A DNA stretch of 64,000 bases from JACNLC01 sp964607375 (GCA_964607375.1 CAZSJY010000001.1:1-64000); one strand, 5' to 3'. Numbered from the stretch's first letter, positions 29,701 to 38,672 are shown. The notes: generated by a model from the sequence alone, not told the origin. Translations and numbers: made by a program.

Positions 29701-29897
29701 ACCAAACCGTTGTTGCCATGCCAAGTTGAAATCTGATTACCATCCCAGTTTGTTCTTTCTAGGCCTGCACTACTTCTAAAAAGATAATTCTCAAAATTAT
29801 CATTATATATGGTGGCTGGTTTTTCTGTCCATACAAGTGACAAACTCAAAAGGAATCCAATAGCTGCAAAAATGTGCTGTTTTTTTGTTTTTTTCAT
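26754..29897 (-). CDS. Giant secreted protein with C-terminal sorting-like domain
   Basis: The 1047-residue protein has a signal peptide (KKQHIFAAIGFLLSLSLVW). The rest is acidic and beta-rich, with calcium-binding-like loops (VDANDDGIYNIADGD, NDTDGDGSYGVE) in the first half and two fibronectin-like segments in the middle (NYQCASYNFEGYNIYQ and YRKYYYAVTTYAY). The C-terminus (NVFPNPYFGRN, then RIYNLAGDLVRKL and GMYIAHI) is a FlgD-like/type IX-like variant ending in MQPEERIDVY rather than LLK. ATG 29897 is preceded by GGAA; a GTG 12 nt upstream is an alternative. It lies between the TonB receptor and PorV-like genes. Function unknown. Confidence 0.75.
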   Translation of the reverse strand: MKKTKKQHIFAAIGFLLSLSLVWTEKPATIYNDNFENYLFRSSAGLERTNWDGNQISTWHGNNGLVVDHNVTGGSGLEWPKGSGKAAVFASGIWLASGKSKAPGGNWEDEIRTAGAEYTSEYVSGTITGEDGHIYEIHRAELDAFLSNDFASFQQMSGELPITEGSSRITETVHFPTSDFENWPTELGAPWVDANDDGIYNIADGDHPDILGDQFHWYVMNDGDAAIHTPLWNTVPMNVEIQTSIFGFNQSGALGNTMFIRWVITNKGTDALDSVFVSMWHDDDVGDATDDLVGCDTTLSLGYTYNDTDGDGSYGVEAPAVGSDFFQGPIIESEQDTASILTWSIEDGYHLKDIPGYRKLPLTSFAKYINGNETYADPETAQETYNYMNGLVGLSGEPFVDPTTDEPSVFVHPGNPVNNTGWLDEDPGDRRYLMTSGPFSFEPGDVQEVVGCIIIAGGSNWSKSITKLKYFDKFAQGAFDVNFDICSPPIPNTTFAQLDERIVLTFEEGSDQIENYQCASYNFEGYNIYQGESPNGPWERIATYDIINDVKGIMDFELDDVSGEILELPSQTGTDSGISHYFETTYDYIDNCDLINYRKYYYAVTTYAYDPDAAQRVIESPQEAITVIPMEPGLGSDIDATYDDLLEINHSSGIAGASIYAQVINPYHLTGDDYSIYFTSDTTEGDVVNNYWNLVNVTGFDTLFANQLEFPLESYTVTDGFILTFDNATFEAPTTSLMATQTEDGDGSDITNIEYSITDGTWFDFMNSYGLNGGTSDKSLLQKDIRFVFTEEPQQGFYWNGVDNTPFEVKEVPFEVWTVEDSVRINVLVWVLTGGQDLLSYDSYEIDENGDTLNYGMFYNHKIIPIYTPYNITDSYNAWDDGSGELGWVLQFDKDETKYVAGDEFVVEFNNPIFPGIDNFTFTADGEVEATRTIQQNQLDDINVFPNPYFGRNIEETDPLSRFVTFTHLGVGSNTIRIYNLAGDLVRKLEQTNTAENDPGNVMRWDLRNNAGVPVASGMYIAHIRTELGDKILKIAIMQPEERIDVY

Positions 29898-29926
29898 AAT
29901 TTGTTCCACATTATTAATTTAGTTTA

Positions 29927-32900
29927 TTAAAAATCAATTCTAATACCTAGTCTAATTTGTCTAGGTGCACTATAATTTTCAGTATTAGCAACTCTCGATT
30001 CATATAGCTGAGAAGCAAACTCTGGTCCTCCGAGAGCTTCATTTAGCCAAGATTCTCCACCCTGAGTTGTTAAATATCCGTCGTTATTTGGAAGGCCAGT
30101 AGAATTATAAACAGCAATTGCATTTTGTTCATCTAGTACATTTTCTATCCATAGATATGTTCTAAATGTCCAGTTTGCTACTTTAAAACTCTTTTCAAAT
30201 TTCAAATCCAGATTTACTACTGAAGGCATTGTTCCAGAATTCAGTGCTGCAGTTGGTTGATAAGCTAAGCTTCCTCCAAATATCTCTGATCTTGGTTTTG
30301 ATGGAGTATATCGTAATCCACTACCAAACCTAAACAGAAGGTTTATCCCTGAATTCTTCAAAAATCTGTTTTGAGAGGTTGTTCTATAGTCAAACGAAAT
30401 GTTTCCAGTGTGTCTTTGGTCAAAATCTAACGGAGATATAAATGTTGGATAATTACCACCCAACCAAGCAATAGTATATTGACCTCCAGAATTTGATCCT
30501 GTACCACCTGCATATTGTAAAGTATAATTAGCATCAATTTGCATCCCTTTTAAACGGCGAGTGTGCAGAGAAAGACTTAATCCTTTTACAGAACCATAAT
30601 CACCATTAACAAATAAAGCATAGCTTGTTGGTCTTGCAGAAATGTTTCTTATTTGAACGTAGTCTGTCATTTGTTTATAGAACACCGTTGCATCTATACT
30701 AATTGCATCAGTCAACAATTGTTTAAATCCTATTTCATAAGCAGTTGTTTTAACAGGTTTAAGCTCTGGATTTTGAGATGTTGTGTAATTACCTTGTTGA
30801 ATGTTTGATAAAAACCGTGTATAGCTTAAAAATAAACGATTTAGTTCTGGTTGTTGCACATATTTGCCATATTGAGCGTGGAATACTGTTTTGTCGGTAA
30901 CAGGGAACGCTAAACCAATTCGAGGACTCCATAAATTACTAATATCCGCTGGTACCCTGTGTGGTAATCCTGTTGAATCACTAATGGTTGGTTTGCTTGC
31001 AGTATACTCGTGAGTTTCCTGTGCGCCATCACCATCAGCATCGTCCCAATAAACTGTTCCTGCTATACTGCCAGCATCGTCGATTACAATGTTAGTATTT
31101 CCACCTGTTTCTGGATTAAATATCTTGTTTGCAGGATTTATATAATCGTATCGTAAACCCAATGTCATGATAAGATCGTCAAGTTCAAACTTATCTTGCA
31201 GATACCAGCTTGCCATAACTGGTTTTCTTGCAGCATCAAGTCCATCATCTACTTCTTTTTGTCCAGTAATATCGTACCCTACATTTTCAGCGTATGATGC
31301 TTTAAGTCCCTGGAAAATATAGTTATCCCAATAGTCTGAATAAGAAAATTCTCCTGAATTGTAAAGAGATTCTGCAATTTCCATGTCGTCTTCTGTTCCA
31401 TAGATACCATCTTCACCAAAATATGGATCTCCGTTTTCATCAATAGGGTTCCAAGAATCAGAACCGTTTTGCAAATAGTCATAAATATCATCTGGTTGGT
31501 TTTGAACTACAGCCCCAAGCGAATCTATATATCCATTTCTGTCTTGTAATTCTGAAAATGGGGGAGAATTATTAAAATAGCTAGCCATCCTTTCTGCTGC
31601 TCTAATTCGGTAATATCTAATCGTGTTGTTTCTTAACTCAAACCCTGTTTTTAATTCATGTTTTCCTAGTTGCCAAGTTAAATTCCCCTTAAAGGTATTG
31701 TGTTGTGAAAATTCCTTTTCATATAAACCTGAGTTGTAGCCAGCAACAGAATAGTTTGCAATCCCAATACTTGAAGCAGGTAAACTTCCGGGATTTGAAT
31801 ACATTGGATTTACCCATACCGTGTCCCCATAAATAGTTCCAATATAAGTATAATTCTGGTTATCATTCCAATAATCAAATTCGTAAGTGTTAAGCGTGCT
31901 GTCGTTTTCTGAATATGAATAGGTACTGTCAGTATATAGCCAAGTTGGATTGAAATAATCTGCTTCTTTACCTATTTGTATAAATGGGATTTCAAAATCA
32001 GATACAGTTCCATCATCGTATATAAACCTGCCAAATCCATCTTTAAGGACTGGATCATATCTTTCATAAGAATCTGTGAAATGGCTATATTGGAGCCCAA
32101 AAAATAATTTTTCAACACCAGGTATATTCCCGTATAGCTTAATCATCGATGTCCCTGTTGTTGATTCGTTAATGTTATATCTATGTTTAAGTTCTCCTGT
32201 TAATCCTATTTCATTTTCATCACTGGCATCGTTGTAAAAAGAAAACAGGTTTCTCGAATGATAATAATCCGTTGCTAATTTATTGTAGTAGCTTGTGTTT
32301 AGTTTTAGTTTCCAGGCAAGATTAGTAAAAGGCTTTAGATCGAAGAGTAGATTACCAATGAAAGTATTTTGGTATAGAAAATTATCAACTTTTGGACCAT
32401 ACATAAATTGAATTAATGAATCATCTACTGCTAAATAAGGTTGATATTGTCCATTTCCATCCGCATCAACATAACTTTCTCCAACATCATAGACATTGTT
32501 TCCATTTTCATCTGTAAAAGTTTCATTTGTAATAGGAATTCCTGTCGAAGAAATATCTCCTGTATAAACAGCAAAACTTCCAGATGACGGATCGGCATCT
32601 AACATTGACTTATGTTCGTATGACCCAAAATATTTAATAAAGCCAAGCTTTGGTACAGGTCCGCCAATTGTTGCTGAAAACAAGTTTTCTCCATAGGAAT
32701 ACGCGAGGGGTTTGTCAGATTCTATAGTTGGATTGTTCGGTAAAAATCCATCACTAAAAGCTTCCAAAGAAAAATGAAACTCTTCACCTCCAGTTTTGGT
32801 AGTAACATTCACTATACCAGCATTAGCGTCGCCATATTCTGCACCAAAACCACCAATCTGCATAGAAATTTCATCCATAGCTAAAGTTGGAACATCTCCA

Positions 32901-33499
32901 GATCTATCCAAGTTATATGGATTATTCATGTAAACCCCATCAACATAAAACGCTGTTTCATCGCTGCGCCCACCCCTAACATGCATATTCTCGTCATCAT
33001 CTACAACAACACCAGTCTGCATTGATGCTACATTAGTATAGCCTCTAATTGGGAGGTTCTGTATTTGCTCGCTTTGCACTGCCCTAACTTCGTTTGTAGC
33101 ACCTCGCTCGAACAGCGGTCTCTTTGCAGTTACTATTATTATATCTCCTTCTATTGTAGATTCTGTCATCAACAAGTCTAGTTTTGTAGTTATGTCGCTG
33201 GTGATTCTAACATTTTTAGTAATGAGTTTAGAATATCCTATATAGCTAGAGGAAACTTCGTAGATTCCTGGTGGAACTTGTAAAATAGTATATTCTCCAT
33301 CTACGTCGGTTGCAGCTCCTAAACTCGTTCCAATAATCATGACATTAGCCCCAATGATAGGCAAATCTTCTTTGTTGGTAATTTTACCTTTAATTTTACC
33401 CAGGTTTCCAGCAAAAGTTGTTGTTGTTATTAGTGGAATGAGAAGAAGATTAATAAAAACTGTATAATATATTCTATTTTTTATTAAAGTGTGTTTCAT
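29927..33499 (-). CDS. TonB-dependent receptor with carboxypeptidase-regulatory-like N-terminal domain
   Basis: This 1190-residue outer-membrane barrel has a signal peptide ending near TTTTFAG. A CarboxypepD_reg-like domain follows (GKIKGKITNKEDLPIIGANV, about 33-115), then a plug domain (LPIRGYTNVASMQTGV, VRGGRSDETAFYVDGVYMN, AGIVNVTTKTGG) and a beta-barrel ending in a C-terminal aromatic (IRLGIRIDF). It imports or transmits a large ligand with TonB energy; the ligand is unknown. Several D/N-G loops (DENGDPYFGEDGIYGTEDD) suggest calcium sites. It leads the four-gene cluster down to 23290. Confidence 0.9.
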   Translation of the reverse strand: MKHTLIKNRIYYTVFINLLLIPLITTTTFAGNLGKIKGKITNKEDLPIIGANVMIIGTSLGAATDVDGEYTILQVPPGIYEVSSSYIGYSKLITKNVRITSDITTKLDLLMTESTIEGDIIIVTAKRPLFERGATNEVRAVQSEQIQNLPIRGYTNVASMQTGVVVDDDENMHVRGGRSDETAFYVDGVYMNNPYNLDRSGDVPTLAMDEISMQIGGFGAEYGDANAGIVNVTTKTGGEEFHFSLEAFSDGFLPNNPTIESDKPLAYSYGENLFSATIGGPVPKLGFIKYFGSYEHKSMLDADPSSGSFAVYTGDISSTGIPITNETFTDENGNNVYDVGESYVDADGNGQYQPYLAVDDSLIQFMYGPKVDNFLYQNTFIGNLLFDLKPFTNLAWKLKLNTSYYNKLATDYYHSRNLFSFYNDASDENEIGLTGELKHRYNINESTTGTSMIKLYGNIPGVEKLFFGLQYSHFTDSYERYDPVLKDGFGRFIYDDGTVSDFEIPFIQIGKEADYFNPTWLYTDSTYSYSENDSTLNTYEFDYWNDNQNYTYIGTIYGDTVWVNPMYSNPGSLPASSIGIANYSVAGYNSGLYEKEFSQHNTFKGNLTWQLGKHELKTGFELRNNTIRYYRIRAAERMASYFNNSPPFSELQDRNGYIDSLGAVVQNQPDDIYDYLQNGSDSWNPIDENGDPYFGEDGIYGTEDDMEIAESLYNSGEFSYSDYWDNYIFQGLKASYAENVGYDITGQKEVDDGLDAARKPVMASWYLQDKFELDDLIMTLGLRYDYINPANKIFNPETGGNTNIVIDDAGSIAGTVYWDDADGDGAQETHEYTASKPTISDSTGLPHRVPADISNLWSPRIGLAFPVTDKTVFHAQYGKYVQQPELNRLFLSYTRFLSNIQQGNYTTSQNPELKPVKTTAYEIGFKQLLTDAISIDATVFYKQMTDYVQIRNISARPTSYALFVNGDYGSVKGLSLSLHTRRLKGMQIDANYTLQYAGGTGSNSGGQYTIAWLGGNYPTFISPLDFDQRHTGNISFDYRTTSQNRFLKNSGINLLFRFGSGLRYTPSKPRSEIFGGSLAYQPTAALNSGTMPSVVNLDLKFEKSFKVANWTFRTYLWIENVLDEQNAIAVYNSTGLPNNDGYLTTQGGESWLNEALGGPEFASQLYESRVANTENYSAPRQIRLGIRIDF

Positions 33500-33608
33500 A
33501 CGCTAAACCTTGAATTTGTAGTTAAAAAGAACGCAAAGAATTTCAATATAATCTTTGTTAAAAGTCAACACTTTTTATGTTTTTTATTGCTTGGTTGTTA
33601 TAATTGCT

Positions 33609-35225
33609 GTGTTTTACATTATCTTTATGCTATTACTTTCTTTTCTGTCGCTTGGTTTTGCTATTCCTAACATTACTATTTCTGAAGTAATGGTCAATCT
33701 AGAAGGAAACGACTCTCCAAATGAGTTCGTAGAAATATATAATTGTTCTGATTCAACTATTAACCTTGCAGGATGGAAAATATCTGATTTAATGTCTGAA
33801 GATAATATTATCGGAGAAGAACTTCAAATTCCACCAAGTTGTTATGCTGTAGTTTTTGAAGGGGATTATGATGGAGTTTTATATCACAACTTAATTGCTG
33901 AAGATGCATATATTCTATTTGTTGACGGACTTACCATTGGAAATAATTTGAATAATACTGCGGACTCGCTGTTTTTGATTTCAAACTTGGAAGATACTGT
34001 TTCTAGCATGGGGTGGAACACAGGAATTCAAGAAGGTTACTCTCTAGAAAAAGTCGTTCTAGATTATCCAAACACAGCTCTAAATTGGCGTATCGGTTTG
34101 GATTCTCTTGGAACTCCTGGTTTTCAAAATAGTGTTGCTGGGTTTTCTTCTGATGTTAGTATTGATTCTGTTTGGAATACACCGCTTTTCCCAAAACCGA
34201 ATGAAATCACAACCATTTATATTTCTTTGACAAATGTTGGGCTAACTGAAGTGTCTACCAGCTTGTTTGTTGATGATGAATTCGTAACTTCGGTAAATCT
34301 ATTTTCACAAGAAAACAATATAATTGAAATGCTAAACCATCAATTTGACCCTGGAGCTTTTTGTTTTCAATTTCATATTCAGACTGAAGGTGATTATAAT
34401 CAAACAAATGATTCTCTTGGTCATACAATAAAAGTCGAATACAATTATCACAATGTACTGATTAATGAAATTATGTATGACCCACTTTCTGGTGCCCCAG
34501 AATGGGTTGAGATAGTTAACATATCTGATGAAGTTATCAACCTAAACGGATGGATGATTTCAGATGATGGAATTTATGAAAGTGGACTTTTTAGTATTAA
34601 CAATATCCAAACGAATGGTTTCGCTGTAATTTCAAAAGACTCTCTTTTGAATAACTCAGTTTTTCAGCTAGATTTTCCAACACTCAATAACTCTGGTGAC
34701 GATGTGTATCTTTTCGATCTTACAGGAAAAATGATAGACCATGTTCACTACAGTCCTAATTGGGGTGGTGGAGATGGATTTTCACTTGAGAGAGTTTCAT
34801 ATTTCCTAGACTCTAACAATCCCGAAAATTGGGGTACATCAGTTTCCGCTGTGGGTGCAACTCCGAATGAAGAAAACTCTTTGTTTGTTGAAACTATTCA
34901 AGTTGAGGGTTCTATAGTACTTTCACCAAATCCGTTTTCTCCTAATGATGATGGGTTTGAAGATGAGCTCATAATTGCATATCAATTACCGTTTACATTG
35001 GCAGTTATGAAGGCGGATATTTATGATTCGAAAGGACGAAAGGTTGCTTCTCTGAAAAATGGTGAACGAGTAGGGATGGAAGGAATTATTCGATGGGATG
35101 GCAAAATGTCCACCGGTAAAAAATGTAGGGTTGGTCAATACTTACTTTTACTAGAAGCTACTGGTTCTTATTCTAGTGAAACATGGAGAGTTGTTGAAAG
35201 AATAATTTTAGCAAAAAAACTATAA
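33609..35225 (+). CDS. Secreted protein with two lamin-tail domains and a FlgD-like C-terminus
   Basis: An N-terminal hydrophobic leader precedes two lamin-tail (LTD) domains. The first begins ITISEVMVNLEGNDSPNEFV and the second VLINEIMYDPLSGAPEWVEI. A region between them resembles an adhesion-type beta domain. The end (LSPNPFSPNDDGFEDELIIA, then KADIYDSKGRKVASL) is a gliding-motility/FlgD-like sorting domain ending in RIILAKKL. The start is uncertain: the frame is open from a TTG at 33555, but the gap to the divergent receptor is then only 55 bp; GTG 33609 or ATG 33627 give a plausible signal peptide, and none has a clear Shine-Dalgarno. It is likely a surface or extracellular DNA-/matrix-binding protein. 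Confidence 0.72.
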   Translation: MFYIIFMLLLSFLSLGFAIPNITISEVMVNLEGNDSPNEFVEIYNCSDSTINLAGWKISDLMSEDNIIGEELQIPPSCYAVVFEGDYDGVLYHNLIAEDAYILFVDGLTIGNNLNNTADSLFLISNLEDTVSSMGWNTGIQEGYSLEKVVLDYPNTALNWRIGLDSLGTPGFQNSVAGFSSDVSIDSVWNTPLFPKPNEITTIYISLTNVGLTEVSTSLFVDDEFVTSVNLFSQENNIIEMLNHQFDPGAFCFQFHIQTEGDYNQTNDSLGHTIKVEYNYHNVLINEIMYDPLSGAPEWVEIVNISDEVINLNGWMISDDGIYESGLFSINNIQTNGFAVISKDSLLNNSVFQLDFPTLNNSGDDVYLFDLTGKMIDHVHYSPNWGGGDGFSLERVSYFLDSNNPENWGTSVSAVGATPNEENSLFVETIQVEGSIVLSPNPFSPNDDGFEDELIIAYQLPFTLAVMKADIYDSKGRKVASLKNGERVGMEGIIRWDGKMSTGKKCRVGQYLLLLEATGSYSSETWRVVERIILAKKL

Positions 35226-35227
35226 AA

Positions 35228-35237
35228 CTCACGTGAG
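35228..35237 (+). terminator. Weak candidate terminator after the lamin-tail gene
   Basis: The 10-base palindrome CTCACGTGAG is followed by AAATATTTTTT three bases after the + gene stop and 22 bases before the end of the convergent gene. The stem is short, so confidence is low. It is not a parS site despite its CACGTG core, because the flanks do not match. Confidence 0.3.
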
Positions 35238-35258
35238 AAATATTTTTTAGGGATTTTT

Positions 35259-36419
35259 TTAGAATGAAATTCCAGCAGCTATAAATACTTGACTCGTTCG
35301 TCTTTCATTGAGAACTTCATTCTCAAATCCTGCAAAAGCTCCATCTTCAAGTTGAGGAAATGTAAATGCTGCTCCGATTGTTGCATCCACAATCAATACT
35401 CGTCCACTCAATCCGATAGTTACAGATGTATGTGATAATTGTGAGTTTGGAACGAAAGCATTGTTTTCGTTCAACAAAAATTCATTGCCTTCCCAATCTG
35501 TTATTGCGGAGTGTTTAACTCCTATTCTGAAAGTGCCGTGAGCTAACCATCCCAAACGAAGAAATTCTGCTTCTAATCCAATATGAACATTGTTGTAAGA
35601 TAGATCATCTTCTATATTTTCTAAATCACCAGGGTTTTCGAATGAACTGATTTCAAAAGTTGGAATGATATCGCCAATCAGATATTTGATGATAGGAATA
35701 TTTGGAATTCGCAGTGCAGTGCCGATGCGAAATTTAGTTGGTACAGCAAACTGAGTTGAGTGTGTTTCTATCTCGTCGTTGGGATAATTGAAATCAATTG
35801 TCAGCTTTGAAGCAAGCACGTCTTGCATCACCAAACCTAACGACAACAATTTTCCTCTATACAATAAGCCAAGGTTTATACCTCCTCCAACTCCTCTACC
35901 AGTTGAATAGATAGTAGTTTCTTCTAAGCCAATTCTCGACTCTTTGTATTTAGGAAACGCAAGCTTTATGCTGGTTCCAATTGAAAGTTTTTTGCCAAAC
36001 TTTTTAGATAATCCAAATGAAAAAAGGGGCAGATTTTTCTCGTTTATATTGTTTTCTATAATAGTAGTAGTGTGGTCGAGGAAAAACCCCAAACTCTTAT
36101 TTTTGGATGTCACCGCAACTACGCCTCTTACTTTGATTGTCTGTTCTCTTACAATATGAATTTTAGTTGTATCTTCTGGGTGTACAATTGCTCCAAGATA
36201 TCCTGTAAAACCACCTTCTTGAAATGATAATCCAGCAGGATTATACATTAATGCATTTTCATCATCTGAAATTGCTGTGAATGCACCTCCTAACAAAGCA
36301 GGTCTAACTCCATTTACAAAATACCCTCTATCCCAAAATATTTTAGTAACCTCTGTTTGAGAAAATACTATGGAAAATAATGCAAATAACAACACCATAT
36401 AAAACATTAACTTTTTCAT
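35259..36419 (-). CDS. PorV/PorQ-like outer-membrane protein, second copy
   Basis: The ~386-residue protein has a signal peptide (MKKLMFYMVLLFALFSIVFS) and a barrel beginning GVRPALLGGAFTAISDDENALMYNPAG; the NPAG motif and the amphipathic strands match the UPF0164/PorV/PorQ group. ATG 36419 has an AAGGAA ribosome-binding site; an upstream ATG adds five residues. It is a diverged relative of the barrel at 25625. It stands alone and opposite to the lamin-tail gene. Whether it carries cargo or forms a pore is not visible. Confidence 0.75.
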   Translation of the reverse strand: MKKLMFYMVLLFALFSIVFSQTEVTKIFWDRGYFVNGVRPALLGGAFTAISDDENALMYNPAGLSFQEGGFTGYLGAIVHPEDTTKIHIVREQTIKVRGVVAVTSKNKSLGFFLDHTTTIIENNINEKNLPLFSFGLSKKFGKKLSIGTSIKLAFPKYKESRIGLEETTIYSTGRGVGGGINLGLLYRGKLLSLGLVMQDVLASKLTIDFNYPNDEIETHSTQFAVPTKFRIGTALRIPNIPIIKYLIGDIIPTFEISSFENPGDLENIEDDLSYNNVHIGLEAEFLRLGWLAHGTFRIGVKHSAITDWEGNEFLLNENNAFVPNSQLSHTSVTIGLSGRVLIVDATIGAAFTFPQLEDGAFAGFENEVLNERRTSQVFIAAGISF

Positions 36420-36503
36420 TCTAATTCCTTCCATTAAACAAAATTTGTGGAATTTAACACTTTTTTCTCCATTAATCTAACTGTTTTTACTTAATCTACT
36501 AAT

Positions 36504-37442
36504 ATGGTTTTCGATAAAATTAAGGTGATTGAACAATTTCCGTGGTTAAATGAACATAATCTGCGCTTCATAATTTCAGCTGATTACGACGGATTATTGT
36601 GTGCTTCTTTTCTACACCATCACTTGGGATGGAAGTTGGAAGGATTCTACGATCTGCAAAATTTATGGATTTCAAAAAATGGAATCCAAAATCGGAAAGA
36701 TATTGTTTGGGTGGATCTAAACATTCTTCCTAAACAAGGGCGTGCTATTGGTGGGCATATTGTTTCTGTGGACGGTGAAATACCAAAAGGATTCGGTTCG
36801 TCTTGCAATCCAAATATTTTAGCTGGTTTGACCATAAAAGATTTTATTAAAAAATACCCATTTTCTACAATTATATTTTTGTTGTGGTTACATAATATCA
36901 AAATTGAGAATACCTTATTAACCCGTTTGTTGGTTTTACATTCAGATTCAGTTTGGCTAAAAGTGCAAAATTTCCCAGACAATGTTAAGGTTTGGAAAAA
37001 ACGAATGCCTGATTTTCAATGGGATTTGCTCTTAAAAAATGTTCATACAAAAACTTTTGAGAAAAGAATTGACCAAATCCTTTACCCAGAACTTAAAGAA
37101 ATTGGAGCAATTTCCCAATACAGCAAACTCACAAGTAAACACCTAAATATCAAAAGTCGTCAATTTCAGTTTAATCCAGATTGGGACGATGATGTCGTGC
37201 TGAAATTATTGCATCTTTTTGGAAATACGCTGAAATGGACGCCACCAGCTTTGCCATCTATTTCAAAACGAATTGAAGGAAGTCGTAACAAAGTGTCCGT
37301 TGCTAATGTAAACAAGCTTGGGCTTAACGCTTTTCTGAAACAAAACAGAGTATTTTCGTATGCTATTCCTTCGCCAAAAGTTTTCAATTTCACAACATTC
37401 GGATTAGTTAACAAATCTCCAATGACCAATGAAAAATTGTAA
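36504..37442 (+). CDS. Uncharacterised protein, possibly DHH-phosphoesterase-like
   Basis: The 312-residue cytoplasmic protein has no clear assignment. Near residues 24-32, ISADYDGLL resembles motif I (D-x-DG) of DHH phosphoesterases, followed by VVxVDLN-like (DIVWVDLNI) and GGHIVSVDG segments that could be motifs II and III. No DHH triplet itself is seen. The second half (FNPDWDDDVVLKLLHLFGN) has a conserved-looking acidic helix. Its stop abuts the pabB start (TAA then ATG), so it is probably translated from a common mRNA with pabB and dCMP deaminase, suggesting a nucleotide or folate link. This is inference. Confidence 0.5.
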   Translation: MVFDKIKVIEQFPWLNEHNLRFIISADYDGLLCASFLHHHLGWKLEGFYDLQNLWISKNGIQNRKDIVWVDLNILPKQGRAIGGHIVSVDGEIPKGFGSSCNPNILAGLTIKDFIKKYPFSTIIFLLWLHNIKIENTLLTRLLVLHSDSVWLKVQNFPDNVKVWKKRMPDFQWDLLLKNVHTKTFEKRIDQILYPELKEIGAISQYSKLTSKHLNIKSRQFQFNPDWDDDVVLKLLHLFGNTLKWTPPALPSISKRIEGSRNKVSVANVNKLGLNAFLKQNRVFSYAIPSPKVFNFTTFGLVNKSPMTNEKL

Positions 37443-38672
37443 ATGACAGAAATACAATCACTTATTAAACAATTCGGGAAACCTGATGCTCTCATTGACC
37501 AATGGGAGAAAACCTCAGAAAGTTATGCAATATGGGGGTTTGATGAGATTATAGAATATTCTGCGGAAGGTTGTTTGTTAAATGGGAAATCAATAGAAGA
37601 AAACCCTCTACATGTATTGCAAGAAACTGTCAATCGTTGGAAAAAGTATTCTGATACCATATCTGCATTAGGGTACATATCTTATGATTTTAAGGATTTT
37701 CTGTTTCCTCACAGGAATTTCAAGAAACAAAAAACTAATATACCCTTGTTTTGGTTTGGAAAACCATCTAAAATTGAAGCATATAAAATTGAGAACTCCT
37801 TCACAAAAAGTGATTTATGCGTTTCTCTATCACAAATTCAAGATATCCCAGATTTATCAACTTATGTAACTGATATCCAAACCATAAAAGATTACTTGAA
37901 AGCAGGTGATGCTTACCAAATAAATTATACGCATTCTAAGAAATTTAAACTAAACGGACATTCGTTTGACTTATATTTAAAGTTACGCAAATTTGCGAAA
38001 CCGAGCTTTGGGTATTTTTTAAATCTTAAAAATTATCAGATAATTTCTTTATCTCCAGAAAGATTTGTCAGAAGACAGGGTAGTAAAATTGATACTTTTC
38101 CAATAAAAGGTACTCGACCTCGTTCAGAAAATCCTGTAAAAGACAAACAACTCTCTGATGAACTTTTTAATAGCAAAAAAGATCGTGCTGAACATTTAAT
38201 GATTGTAGATTTATTGCGGAATGATATTGGAAAAATTTGCAAATTTGGTACTGTTAAAATTGATAAACTTTACAATATTGAATCTTTTGAAACCGTTCAC
38301 CATATGGTCACTCGGGTTTATGGAGATTTGAAGACAGATGTTAAAGAAACAGATATTTTCAACGCGATGTTTCCCGGTGGCTCGATAACTGGGGCGCCAA
38401 AAGAACGAGCGTTGGAAATTATTGACGAATTAGAAAATAGAACTCGAGGTATTTATACCGGCTCAATTGGGTTTATCAAACCAAATGGTGATTTAGATTT
38501 TAACATTGCAATTCGTACTATGACGGTAGAAAATAACATAGGAACTTATGGAGTTGGTGGCGGAATCGTTTGGGACTCACAGCCCTTAGAAGAATGGAAA
38601 GAAGCCCATCAAAAAGGGGCTATATTGAAAAAAAATATCAATCTAATAATGGAAAAGTTATATGAAACATGA
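37443..38672 (+). CDS. pabB: Aminodeoxychorismate synthase component I
   Basis: This chorismate-binding enzyme makes 4-amino-4-deoxychorismate for folate synthesis. The 409-residue protein has YLKAGDAYQINYT, the PIKGTRPR motif (with the active-site Lys typical of PabB rather than the Ala of anthranilate synthase), DRAEHLMIVDLLRNDIG, and FPGGSITGAPKERALEII. The C-terminal chorismate domain is complete. It probably works with an unlinked amidotransferase (PabA); no pabA or pabC is in the window. It overlaps the dCMP deaminase gene by 11 nt. Confidence 0.92.
   Translation: MTEIQSLIKQFGKPDALIDQWEKTSESYAIWGFDEIIEYSAEGCLLNGKSIEENPLHVLQETVNRWKKYSDTISALGYISYDFKDFLFPHRNFKKQKTNIPLFWFGKPSKIEAYKIENSFTKSDLCVSLSQIQDIPDLSTYVTDIQTIKDYLKAGDAYQINYTHSKKFKLNGHSFDLYLKLRKFAKPSFGYFLNLKNYQIISLSPERFVRRQGSKIDTFPIKGTRPRSENPVKDKQLSDELFNSKKDRAEHLMIVDLLRNDIGKICKFGTVKIDKLYNIESFETVHHMVTRVYGDLKTDVKETDIFNAMFPGGSITGAPKERALEIIDELENRTRGIYTGSIGFIKPNGDLDFNIAIRTMTVENNIGTYGVGGGIVWDSQPLEEWKEAHQKGAILKKNINLIMEKLYET

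Noticed and set aside
35228..35237. CACGTG-centred palindrome as a second parS site
   Set aside because: Flanks do not match TGTTT/AAACA; it lies just after a stop codon and is more likely a weak terminator.
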